Shown in pieces: positions 34,561 through 45,227 of a stretch of 64,000 nucleotides of DNA. The stretch is from Malachius bipustulatus. Its lineage: Eukaryota > Arthropoda > Insecta > Coleoptera > Melyridae. Under the pieces are notes generated by a model. That model saw only the letters and a list, made by a program, of their open reading frames with translations. It ran no database searches and was not told where the DNA came from. A program made the translations under genes and the position numbers. Position 1 is the first letter of the stretch; the number at the start of each line of letters is the position of its first letter. The stretch spans positions 66,832,186 through 66,896,185 of the forward strand of contig OU342630.1 in the NCBI GenBank assembly GCA_910589415.1, written 5' to 3'.

Positions 34561-36300
34561 AAAACCTTCTTGCGCATCAATCGCAGAAATAGTGTATTTT
34601 TATGCGATTCAATTATGAATATTTTCACCGCTTTTTAAATGGGATTTCTGAAATTTTCCATAGTCAGGTCATATTAGCGTAGTGGTTTACTGAGAAAATT
34701 TCATTTCATTTAGTTTGAAAACGTCCCTTAGAATGGATTTTTAAATTTAACAAAATAAAAAAAAAATGGCAAATTTAATTTTTTTTTCCTTTTCCTGTGT
34801 CCGCCACTGGCTAACTTTACTTAAAAAATACTATTCTTTACACTACCTTTAATAAATTCGCAAAAAGTGAAAGGGGAATTTTGAAAACCGAAAATTTGAA
34901 ATTTTAGAGGAATAAACATCATGTTAAAACTGTCTACTGGAAAAACTTCAGCTCAACTCCTTCAAAAAAGGCTAATAAACGGTTATAGAAATTTAGCCAT
35001 TTTTACCCTTTTCCTACCCACGCCACTGGCTTATTAATGAAAAATATGCAAATTTTACTGCATTAACTCAAATTTAAAATAATTTTCTTCCAATCGTGTT
35101 AATTTGTTTTTCTAACTTGCTTATAGGTAGGTAGGTATAGGGGTTCAAATTTTGGCAATTTTTTCTAAAATTGAAAAGGCCGCCATTTTGAAACGGCTCG
35201 ATTTTACTCAAATACAGAACCAGACGCTCCTTGCGGCTATCTTACTCATAAAAAAATTTCAGCCCCCTAGATTGAAAACTGCGATCAGAAACCATGCCTC
35301 ATAGACGGTTTTTGTTTTTAATTTGGAGGGACACCCTGTAGAAGTAACGCAGCTTTAGGAAAATTTTTTTACGAAAATTAAATGTCATTTCGAAGTTTCA
35401 CAAGGGTAAAAAATTTCGTTTACTAATCCTTAAATATGATGCTACAGCAGCGGTTTTAAAATTTTAAAGAAATAAACATCATATGAAAAAAAATATTTAT
35501 ATCTCCGTCATTTTTCTTATTTACTTCTTGAAACTTTTAAGGGTTAAAGGATATTAGTGTACTTACCTACTGTGAAAATTTCAGTTCAATTTCTTTAAAA
35601 ATGAACTCATAAACGGTTATAGAAATTTAGACATTTTTACCCTTTTCCTACCCACGCCACTGGCTTATTAATATAAATAATGCCAATTTTATTGCTTTAA
35701 TTCAAATTTCAAATAGTTTTCTTCCAATCTTGTTAATTTTATTTCAAAGTTTTATTGCCATCTTGCTCATACAGGGGCTCAAAAAATAGCAAATTTTCAA
35801 AAAATTCAAATGGCTGCCATTTTGAAACGGCTTGGCCGATTTTGCTCAAGTGCAATACCAGACCACTCCTTGTGGATATCTTACTCCCACAAAAATTTCA
35901 GCCTCCTAGATTGAAAACTGCGACCTGAAATGATACCACAAGAACCGGCTTGCGGGAATTTTGAAGGGACACCCTGTAGAAGTGACTCGACTTTTGGAAA
36001 TTTTTTCAACGAAAATCTAACATCATTCCAACGTTTTGAAAGGATCCAAAATTTCGTTCACTAATCTTTAAAGATAAAGCTACAGGAGCGTTTTGAAAAT
36101 CGAAATTTCGCGTTTTTGGAGAAATATATAAATATATATATAAATATATAAATATATATATATCGTGGGCAGGTGAATTTTGGAAAACCACTTTTTCGTG
36201 ATCTGGGGGTCATGATCGGTGGACATTTGATGAGTTTGGGTGATTTTCGAAAAGTGATGTCGTCCTCAATAGTGTATTTTTTTATTAAAAAATACACTAA
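34561..36300 (+). repeat. dispersed repeat R1, copy 1
   Basis: It starts AAAACCTTCTTGCGCATCAA and ends AAAAATACACTA, where a short inverted pair (TAGTGTATTTTTTT / AAAAAATACACTA) forms a terminal hairpin. It contains two tandem-like units of about 635 bp, each running from ACCCACGCCACTGGCTTATT (35016 and 35649) through GGCCGCCATTTTG-like sequence to GAGGGACACCCTGTAGAAG (35326 and 35963). An ATAT microsatellite lies at about 36121-36163, just before TCGTGGGCAGGTGAATTTTG. The full-length partner lies at 48341-50204 in the same orientation. No protein is encoded. Confidence 0.88.
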
Positions 36301-38340
36301 TAATTTATATTTACTTATCACGAAAGTAATACGCATACTTTTCAACTGTTTCGTGCCAGAAATATTAAAAATGTAAATAAAAATTACACTGGAGTAGTTT
36401 TTTATCATTTATAAGTCACATGCATTGCAGGTAAATCCCTATGGCGCTCTGGGAGCGGTGCATGAGCGAAGATATCGATTAAACTGTTGCCAAAAGTTGG
36501 AAACCAGTAAATTATTAACGTCTTTTCTTATGTGTACCAATGTTCTCACAGTTTTGCCTTTAACTAGGTAGGTATTAGCTTACGATAACTTGAGTTTGAT
36601 TTTCATAAGATGTAAAATCTCCCGTTAACATGACGCACCGGAAGGATTCTAAGGCCCAAACTTCGAGACTTGAATTCCTATGCAGAAAGCTTGTGACTGA
36701 ATCGATAAAATTTCAAGGCTCTATTTGAGTTTGAGTGAATTATTTTATACGTATCTACGCTTCTACAAAGTATTAGAGTGAGAACAGTAATTACTAATAC
36801 GAAAAAATATCAACAAATATCATACTCACAACATAAGATAAATTACTTACAAAAAATGAGATTTGAAGGGGATATTATCAAAATATCACCTCTGTAAAAT
36901 AATATACGTCTGATTAAATGAAATGCTGATTAGACGATAATCTTATACCTTAGAAAAAAAAAACATGTGGAAGGGGAACATAAGTTGCTTTGCTTGAAGA
37001 TTCATACATGAATTCCGTGGCACTGGTTATAGAATTGGAACCCCTAACCCACCTCTCTATTCCTTCTTTCTACATCTGTATTGCGGCTGGGGCTTGCAGA
37101 CAAGGCATCCCTTAACGAGTGAATTCTTTGGATGCGCTCCAGGACATTCAGGATTCAGGTCACTTATATGTTTTATTAATGTTTACCGCGGCAGATTGAG
37201 AAAAGAAAAACGATTACCTGGCTTCTGAATTGCAGCGGTGATCTGCAATCGCATCATGATTATTCCTATCTGCAGTAATATAACTCGCATGAATTGGCTT
37301 ATTACCCATGAAGGGGAAAATAATTACAAGCAGGTTTTGCGGTTTCATGTCTGTTTCTATATTTACTTCACAATCCCATCTTAAATAATAAATAATATCA
37401 TTTTACAAAATATTCATATTGATATAAGTAGGTATCTGCTTCTGTTGCGGTGAGCAGGCATAGTTTAATTTATACAAAATGTCTAAATGATCAAAATGTC
37501 CTTGTGGTTCAAAATCCTTGTCGTTCATACGATGACTTCAGCTTCTAGACCATAAAAAATTTTCCCTTAAGTATAATAATAAATCTCTTGCATGTTTGCT
37601 ATTGTTGCATAATTATTACGAGAGCTATCTGAAGAGTTTTTGTTAGATGAAAGCTAACAGTATGTTTTCATATATTTGAAATCATCTGTTTTAACTCCCG
37701 CTTCATAAAAATCCTGGCAGACTCCATTGCGAATTTCTGTTGGTTTATAATTATCTTTGTATGTCTAATTGTTACAGTCGATATTATTGTTTTAAAAAGT
37801 TTAATTAAATACAAAAGCAAATTCAGACTTCCAGCATATATCTAGAGTTTCCCACGACTAAAATTTGTTCTTCCAAGGTCTCCCTGCAATAATTATCTCT
37901 GATAATGATAGCTTTTATGATGCAGCATATGGGCACAAATACTTGGAAGACAATGTTCATTACTACCCTCTTTGAAGGATATCGAGCTTAGTATCTCCCA
38001 CCTACAATTTACAGAAGACCGAATTGGTCTTTCGTGTTATTTCAATATTTTCCGCTATAAAAAGTGATTATCATACCTATGTATCGTGTTATTTGTATTT
38101 AATGTTTTTGCAGTCAGAGTTTTGTTTACAAGGATTCTTTCTGTGATTAGTTTGGGAGAGGATTAGGCTGAATAAAAGTCGATTTTATTTCAAATGGTAA
38201 ATTAAGTTGAAATGGGTTAGAATAATACCGTCGGCCATTTTGTTTAACATATTTGAAGCTAGAGTTCTGAGTGGGAGAACCTCTTACCCAAAGTTAGAAT
38301 TCTTTAAAAAGAAAGGTGGGAGCATCGGTCTTCACTATAT
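36301..38340. other. no gene recognised
   Basis: AT-rich. A 42-base word (36434-36475) recurs at 54016-54057 with about six differences. No reading frame with a recognisable domain. Confidence 0.4.
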
Positions 38341-38521
38341 GTAGGTAAGACAAAGTCGCTCCACTCCGGTAATTATGGATTCGAGAGCTTGCTCATCACC
38401 CAGCCACAAGTGAACCAATTAAATAGTAGAATAGACGACACAGACAACCAGTGGGTGACTGAGAATCGAACTCAGTCGGAGGCAATCTGCACACTAAACC
38501 GCGAGGCCAACGATGGCTCAA
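38341..38521 (-). mobile_element. tRNA-derived SINE (copy 2)
   Basis: On the minus strand the 5' head (38445-38521) is clearly tRNA-like, with an A-box-like TGGCCTCGCGGTTTA (38495-38509) and the B-box-like GAGTTCGATTCTC (38461-38473), closed by ACTGAG/CTCAGT. The body then reads TTGTCTGTGTCGTCTATTCT, GCTGGGTGATGAGCAAG and GACTTTGTCTTACCTAC, matching copy 1 at 5682-5885. Both boxes look intact enough for RNA polymerase III transcription, although this is inferred. Confidence 0.8.
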
Positions 38522-40996
38522 AGCTAGAATTCAGGCCGGGAATTCAGCGGTAACGTCCATAACAGAGAAGTTGCCATTTCAACGTCAAGGAGTTCTTCTT
38601 TTTAATCATTCACTTAGTACTCTGTTACTATACATTTCAGTTAGGGGGGTTAAATTAGAGATTTTGTTGCCGTGACGCAAAAATCTTAGTTTAGTTTTGT
38701 TTTTTAGGTAGGTTATTATCGTAGGTTACACTACAATAATAGTTATTGCGAAAACCGGAAAACAGTAATCGTAAGGTAATATTTTATTGAGTAATAACAG
38801 TTCCAAAAGGGCATAGTTATGGTTTTAATATAGACTATAACTTTCCAGCATTCAGAAGAACATAAAACTCCTTTTCTCTTTTTCATACATTTAGCAGACC
38901 TTAATACACCCGTCTATTTCGAAGTTTTGTCTATCCAAATATTGATGTCAAGGACCAAATAATGTAGTTTTAATGGTACCCACTGTAAGTTTACATATTC
39001 CCTTCATAATGTTTCCAAATAAAGCTCTTCTAAAAATAACAGTCACAAATGATTGATGAGAGTTTTCCTACCTCTCCTTTTAAGAAGTAGGTATAAAAAT
39101 ATAACTTTTGAAGATTTTAACTAAAATCGGAACAAACATGTCTAGAGAAAGCTTTTACTGACAAAGTAATCTCCTTCTGCTCAGCTGAACATTCAGTATT
39201 ACTTATTCGCAAAGAAACCTTTGATACAAAATCCTTCAGGAGCTTGAATCCAGGATGTGCAGATACACAATGACATGACTTTTCTAGAGCTGAGTAAATA
39301 AATGATCTCATTGTGCCAGTTAGCGTCAAGACTCAAGAGCTAGTCCGGCACTGTAAATATTTACTCTCTCCTCCACCTGCTGAAAGCCAGGAAGCTGCAA
39401 AAGTCCAATCAATCTTCCTACAGTTTCTCTACAGTAGATTTATGAGCCAGTCACTACTAACTTTTACTCACCTCAACTTTGCTAGCATGAAATGATGTTA
39501 GTGGGTTACTTCGATCTGTTCCTAATAATAAGATTAATAAGATAGACGATGGAATGATTAAGGAAAAAAGTTTTTTATGGTTTGTATCCTCTACATCATG
39601 AGTCAGTTAGAGAAGTTTCGGCATTATGAAATGGTAAAAGGGATCAAATGAAAATGAAAGCTTCCTGTTCTAAATCTAGTTAGGTTCGGACTCGGACTGC
39701 ACGGTTCGCGATTTTTTGGAGAATGTCTGGACTACGGGATACCATGTTGTCATATCGACATATTTCAAATATAAATGAACATTTTGTTTATTATTGCAAC
39801 AAAAAAATCGTGGTTGTTTTATTAAATTAAAAAATGTAATTATTTAGTGTAATAAACTTGATAGTTCTTACAACTAGATACAAGAAGATTCTCCAGTCTC
39901 ATATAAACAGGCTCTGTAAAATTTACAAGCAATTTAGAAAAAAAAAAGTAAAATTTGCGTATCTGTACCTTAGAGAGTGATAGAGACAATGCAATTTTCT
40001 TTCAGTTTCACTTCTTGAAAGTGACACTTTTTTCTGGAATGAGTGAATATTTAAAACACGAAGAAATTGCTTTAAGCTAAGTAGATGCCTTTGTCAGACT
40101 CTTGATCCGGATGCTCCAAAAAAAATTGACCATTTCAAATTTTATTCTAGGAAAAGTTTGTATTCAGGTTAAATAAAATCTACCACCGTTTTTGGAATCT
40201 TTTTATGGTTGGTTACCGCAACCAACATGAAAGTGTCAAGATAAAATTCAACTTGGATTCAAAAAATAACCGACAACGTTTTTTCGCACTCTTAAATTTA
40301 GTATCACATGGAGCAAAAAAGAAAACAGATATTTTTCAAGAATTATTTAAGAATTATCTTGGTGTATGTGACAACCACGCTATCCACAAACGCTAACCGT
40401 GAGCGGGAATAGGGAATCGATATTTCCACCGTTCATTATGTAATCGTCCTCTTACAGGATCCAGATCAAGTTCAGTATGATCCTTTATGCACCGGAGAGG
40501 ATTTCGTAATTTTCATCATCGGATCTGATTGAGGAATGTAGACGAGTATTCAATTATTAATATTATAGCTCATCTTGATGCGATTTCTAAAAATATCATT
40601 CATATTTTCCAGGTTAAGTTAATGTTTTGTGTATTTATTTCATAAATCAAAAGAAGGGTATTTACTGTTATGGTAGGTATCCCATTGCCAACAAAAGATT
40701 ATTTTACATTAATAAGGACAGTCTCTTGCTTAGTTGAGTTCAGTAAAATTTATAATTTGTGTAATAAATAGCCATTATGTCTGCAAATCCTTTATTTGAT
40801 TCAGACTTATTTTTAATTGTACCTTTTACTATTTTTTCGTTATTTCTGGGATATTTTTTCTTTCTTGTATTTCTATTATTTCTTCTTGATTTTATTTTTT
40901 GTAATCCTTCCTAAGAAATATCCTATCAAATTCTTTTTATTCACTTTTTTACCATCATATTGCTGCTGCATTTTATTTTGTGATTAAAATAAAAGT
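38522..40996. other. no gene recognised
   Basis: AT-rich. Small frames at 39117-39495 and 40205-40396 lack recognisable domains. Confidence 0.4.
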
Positions 40997-41019
40997 GCCC
41001 CACGCTGGGCGCCAATTTG
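40997..41019 (-). promoter_or_regulatory. retroelement primer-binding site relic (tRNA-Lys type)
   Basis: On the minus strand the sequence reads ACAAAT then TGGCGCCCAGCGTGGGGC. Apart from one base, the latter is complementary to the 3' end of tRNA-Lys (the TGGCGCCCAACG form). This is the usual junction of an LTR end (…ACA) and primer-binding site in Ty3/gypsy-like retrotransposons. The LTR would lie at higher coordinates, but no second LTR and no gag or pol sequence were recognised. Confidence 0.55.
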
Positions 41020-41433
41020 TTATGGCATCCCCTTCCCTATTTACTCTTTTTCTATTATTTGACATTTTATTTTATATTCAAATGCTAAATACCATAAAGA
41101 AAATATTAGTTTACTAATTCAATTATTACCTATTGTATTATTTTATTAATAAAACTTTTCGATCCAATTTTTCTCGTGTTTGTTATTCCCTACTTTTATC
41201 TCATCAAAATCTCATTTACCTGCTCATAGGTTGCGTTTGAATTTAAATCTCCTCGGGTAATAGAACTAAAAAAAATATCCGAGATGTTTAAAGAAAATAA
41301 CGACTAGGTATAAGTTATGTAAATCTTAACTCAAAATTGATTGCCCGGCTATAAAATTTAGTCATTGATTTATGCTTTTAATCAGTTTCTTCAAAATACG
41401 AATCCGTGAATTCACTTCCCTGCTTGTGAATAC

Positions 41434-41437
<4 letters not shown>
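41020..41437. other. possible decayed LTR, no gene
   Basis: By position this AT-rich stretch would be the minus-strand LTR belonging to the primer-binding relic. Its outer limit cannot be set because no partner LTR is visible. Confidence 0.3.
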
Positions 41438-41465
<28 letters not shown>

Positions 41466-44400
41466 ACTGTCTTTATTCCACCAATAGATGTACATTTCTT
41501 TACAAGCATCAATTATCAAGCTTAGGTATAAGGTGGAAAGGCGAAGGCCAGATAGTGTGACAAAAGCTGACACACTCCTGCTCACCTTAACCATGTATCA
41601 CACTATTTAAATATACATGTACAAGAGGCGCTAGCAACAGAGCATCCACCAATACTACGTGAAAAAAAAACAACATAGGAATATCCCAACCCAACAAAAC
41701 ACCAATATTAATCACAACCATATAGTAATCTCATCATCTTATCCCATGTGTAGATAGAGTACAATAGATAAACAAATAATACACAATAAATAAATAAACA
41801 AATAATATACAATAAATAACTCGTATGAGAGCGTGATTGAGAAATGTCTGTCATCCCAAAAACGCGCGAGCACCGAACCTCCGCGTACCCATATGCCCCA
41901 GACACCATGGCCACCCACCGAGATCACAACAAGCATTGCCTCTGATATAATTGCGAACGGTACATTCGTTTGAAAGCCCTCACAGTCGCGCCCCTCAAAG
42001 CATCAGACAAGGGATTGTAAATCTTTACAATTTGGTAGCTAAAACTAGCTTTGAAGGCTTCGGTTTTGTGAGCTGGTATAGTTAATAAACCCCTAAATCT
42101 GACGTTGAGGTTATGCACATCAGTTCTGTAAGTGATCCTATTAAGTAAGTAGGGTGGCCTCTTATAGAGCAGAAATCTATGAAAAAAGCAACCAGCATGT
42201 AGCTCTCGTCTGTTGGACATGTTGAGCCAGTTATTTTCTTTAAGTTTATGCGTAATGTGTTGCCCGCGACGAATACCATATATGAACCTAAGGCAGGAAT
42301 TCTGCAGAACCTGTATCCTACGAATATCCTCGGTACCAATACTAGGCCCATATACCATATCACAATAATTCAGTCTGGACAGAACTAATGAGTCGCAAAG
42401 TTTAGACTTAAGCTTTCTAGTCATGAAATGCCTTTTGTTATAGAGCAGCTTTAGATGGTAATAACCTTTCCTAATACATTCTGAGACATGAGACCTGAAA
42501 CGCAGTGTACTATCAAATGTTACTCCCAGATTCCTGGCTTCCGATACCGTGCCGACATCAACTCCTCCCACGTTAACAACAAAATTAGGCGCCAACAGTT
42601 CGACAACACGCTGGGGACCAAATAGAATTATCTTAGTTTTAGAGCAGTTAAGGGCCAAGCAATGACCTTTAGCATAGTTCAATATGGCCTGTACGTCCAG
42701 ATTGATCGTCCGCACCGCATTCTGCGCATCATCCGGACAGAAAGAGTGGTACATCTGAGTATCATCAGCATAAAGATGAACGGAGCAAGCGTCAACACAC
42801 TTTGGCAAGGCAAAGGTGTAAAGAATATACAGCAGAGGTCCAAGTATTGAACCCTGCGGCACCCCCGCTTTGATATTTCTCGGCACCGACAGTCTATCAT
42901 CCAACTGTACCATCTGCTGCCGCCCTTCTAGATAACTCGACAGCATAGCACAGGCATCAGAACCAAGCCCCACGTGTTGACAAATGGCAAGCAGCATGTC
43001 ATGGTTTACGGTATCAAAAGCTCTACTAAAATCTAACAAAATTAATGCCGTAGCCATACCAGAATCCCTCGCTCTAAGAATATCATCTTTAACATCCAAC
43101 AGAGCTGAACAACAACCATGTTTAGGGCGGAAACCCGACTGTTTCACTGAGAGAACATTGTGTCTATCCAGATAGCAATGTAGCTGCCCACTCATGACCC
43201 TTTCCAGAATCTTTGAAAGCACCGGCAATATACTTATCGGTCTGAAGTCTTTGTAGCATTTTGGATTTGCCTGCTTAGGTATTGGTTTTACCAACGCTAT
43301 CTTCCAGACATCCGGAAAAGTGTTGGTCTCCAAGCAACAGTTTATTATGTGCGTTACATACGGAATAATGACCTCTCCACAGAGCTTGAGCATAGCCAGA
43401 CTAATATCATCGTAACCTATAGAATCCGAACTAACCGAGTAAAGCAACCTCTGAACTTCATCCGTCGAAACATAATCAAATTTAAAAGGATTGTCAACAT
43501 TACCTAACCTGCTATCTCGATAGTGCGTTAATATCTCCGAGTCCGGAGTACCAACATCGATGTCCAGATAAAAGTTATTGAAATCTCCCGGATTATTTAG
43601 GTGTTCAGGAATGTGATGTTGCTTAGGAGACTTTAAGTATTTCCAAATTGCTTTCATGTCGCAGTTAGCCAGACAGCTCTGGTAATAACTTTTTTTTTCA
43701 GATCTACATAATAAGGTCACCTGATTTCGTAAAGATTTGTAAGAGTTGAAAGACTCAATTGTTTTAGTTCGTCTCCATTTTTGATGCGCCCTATCACGTA
43801 GCCTCATCATACATCTCAGACGTTCCGTTAACCACGGAGCATATGGTTTCGTAATTCGAATCTCTCTGCGAGGTGCATACGTGTTAAATAATTCAAGCAG
43901 ACAAGAGTTGAAAAAATCAACCTTATCGTTAACACTATTTATGTAGAATATCCGATGAAGCGGCGCCCGTGCGAGTGCCGCAGAGAAACTCTCAGGTGCG
44001 AATCTGCGAAAATCTCTAACTACCTTGTACTTAACCCCAGAACTCTCAACCGACAAGCGCAAGTCTATAGAAATCAAGTCATGATCAAGGGGGAAAGAGG
44101 AGAGAAATGGCAAAACACTTACATGCTGGACAAGCTGCTTATTTGACACAATAGCATGATCTATGAGGGCAGTGCCACGAGTTGGGTGATCAACAACCTG
44201 CGACAAACCAAATGTATCACAAAAAGAACAGTATCTGTCCACAGCCGGTGAGTCTTGGCCCAGCAGATCAATATTTAAGTCCCCCACACACAACAGCTCA
44301 TCACATGAAGGGTATATGGCTGATATATTTTCAGAGAGCTGATCAAGAAATGTACTATAGAATTTGTAATGAGGATTATAAACGACGCCCACAGCAATTT

Positions 44401-44762
44401 TTTGCCTATTAATTGACAGGTATATCCACAACTGCTCCGTCAATCCATAATGTTCACTTACCAAAGTATAGTTTAAATCTTCTCTAAGATACATCGCAAC
44501 CCCACCATAACCACTATCATCCTGCCTATCCTGCCTCAGAATAACATACCCCTCCATATAAATATTGTCATCAGTAATATTAGAACTAAGCCAGGTCTCA
44601 GACAGGCAAAACACGTCAACATCCCTTTCACCACAATACGCTCTAAAATCATTAATCTTAGGCAACAATGATCGCACGTTCAGGTGACAGACCTTTAACG
44701 AATGAGCCATTAAGTATGGTAATTATATTCCCTCCGTACTGTGTAAAAGTATAATAATTACC
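41438..44762 (-). mobile_element. CR1/Jockey-like non-LTR retrotransposon with intact ORF2
   Basis: On the minus strand it contains a short leader (44711-44762), one intact ORF, a 3' untranslated region (41478-41923), AATAAA at 41472-41477 and a (TAT/TTA)n tail at 41438-41465. The leader is a small hairpin (GGTAATTATT...AATTACC). No ORF1 (gag-like) frame precedes ORF2, so the copy is either truncated just 5' of ORF2 or belongs to a lineage without ORF1. Target-site duplications were not identified. Confidence 0.88.
41924..44710 (-). CDS. non-LTR retrotransposon endonuclease/reverse transcriptase (ORF2), 928 aa
   Basis: This protein is expected to nick chromosomal DNA and prime reverse transcription of its own RNA at the nick. 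Residues 1-218 form an apurinic-type endonuclease/exonuclease/phosphatase domain: HLNVRSL (Asn11), SETW (Glu38), GDLNID (143-148) and PLDHDLI (Asp209-His210). Residues 460-720 form the reverse transcriptase: DFRPISILPVLSKILERV (488-505), QSGFRPKHGC (524-533), ILLDFSRAFDTVNH with catalytic Asp560, AGVPQGSILGPLLY (615-628) and the catalytic LYADD (646-650). The C-terminal block IQVLQNSCLRFIYGIRRG is shared with the broken relative at 12.7-14.8 kb. No RNase H domain. The Met start lies directly before the endonuclease domain. There is no stop or frameshift, so this copy may be young or still functional as an enzyme. Clade assignment beyond CR1/Jockey-like is uncertain. Confidence 0.93.
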   Translation of the reverse strand: MAHSLKVCHLNVRSLLPKINDFRAYCGERDVDVFCLSETWLSSNITDDNIYMEGYVILRQDRQDDSGYGGVAMYLREDLNYTLVSEHYGLTEQLWIYLSINRQKIAVGVVYNPHYKFYSTFLDQLSENISAIYPSCDELLCVGDLNIDLLGQDSPAVDRYCSFCDTFGLSQVVDHPTRGTALIDHAIVSNKQLVQHVSVLPFLSSFPLDHDLISIDLRLSVESSGVKYKVVRDFRRFAPESFSAALARAPLHRIFYINSVNDKVDFFNSCLLELFNTYAPRREIRITKPYAPWLTERLRCMMRLRDRAHQKWRRTKTIESFNSYKSLRNQVTLLCRSEKKSYYQSCLANCDMKAIWKYLKSPKQHHIPEHLNNPGDFNNFYLDIDVGTPDSEILTHYRDSRLGNVDNPFKFDYVSTDEVQRLLYSVSSDSIGYDDISLAMLKLCGEVIIPYVTHIINCCLETNTFPDVWKIALVKPIPKQANPKCYKDFRPISILPVLSKILERVMSGQLHCYLDRHNVLSVKQSGFRPKHGCCSALLDVKDDILRARDSGMATALILLDFSRAFDTVNHDMLLAICQHVGLGSDACAMLSSYLEGRQQMVQLDDRLSVPRNIKAGVPQGSILGPLLYILYTFALPKCVDACSVHLYADDTQMYHSFCPDDAQNAVRTINLDVQAILNYAKGHCLALNCSKTKIILFGPQRVVELLAPNFVVNVGGVDVGTVSEARNLGVTFDSTLRFRSHVSECIRKGYYHLKLLYNKRHFMTRKLKSKLCDSLVLSRLNYCDMVYGPSIGTEDIRRIQVLQNSCLRFIYGIRRGQHITHKLKENNWLNMSNRRELHAGCFFHRFLLYKRPPYLLNRITYRTDVHNLNVRFRGLLTIPAHKTEAFKASFSYQIVKIYNPLSDALRGATVRAFKRMYRSQLYQRQCLL

Positions 44763-44935
44763 AAAAGATATGAGATATGAATTCGTTCGTGACTGCTAGG
44801 TTGACCTATCGCCATTTTTATAATAATTCTTATTAATAGCTTAGCATAGAATATGTAAGATTTCTGCTACGCAAACGTTTGTCTAAATGATATGTAGAGC
44901 ATGAGTTTACACAATTCAAATTTTGTATTGTTATC

Positions 44936-45227
44936 GTTGAATGTTCTTCTTTGTTTTGGGTTTTAGGTTCGATTTTAAAATACTATTTTTCAAAAATATT
45001 TTTATACAAATGAAACGTTTCGAGACCGATTGGTCTCTTGTTCACTCATAAATAAATGTAAAAAACATGTAAAAACTTAAAAATACTTTATTTATTTTTT
45101 TTTACATTTATTTATGAGTGAACAAGAGACCAATCGGTCTCGAAACGTTTCATTTGTATAAAAATATTTTTGAAAAATAATATTTTAAAATCGAACCTAA
45201 AACCCAAAACAAAGAAGAACATTTAAC
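44936..45227. mobile_element. nearly perfect palindromic element, about 290 bp
   Basis: The arms (44936-45066 and about 45098-45227) are reverse complements with only about two mismatches, around a central AT-rich spacer of some 30-40 bases. Each arm contains GAGACC-AATC-GGTCTC followed by GAAACG (plus strand: 45126-45146), which resembles stem II and the GAAA core strand of a hammerhead ribozyme. The other core strand is degenerate (TGAGTGAAC instead of CTGATGA). No coding potential. The high arm identity implies recent formation or gene conversion between arms. Confidence 0.88.

Noticed and set aside
34561..36300. Helitron interpretation of repeat R1, because of the terminal hairpin
   Set aside because: The hairpin lies at the extreme end, and neither a 5' TC start nor a CTRR end with A/T target was seen.
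39117..39329. Possible relation between minus-strand frames at 39117 and 54360 sharing an SCHCV word
   Set aside because: The shared DNA is a short ACAATGACATGACTTT-type word only; flanking sequence does not align.
41708..41936. Small frames in the 3' untranslated region of the intact retrotransposon
   Set aside because: Overlapping, with no homology to element ORFs; shadows of AT-rich sequence.
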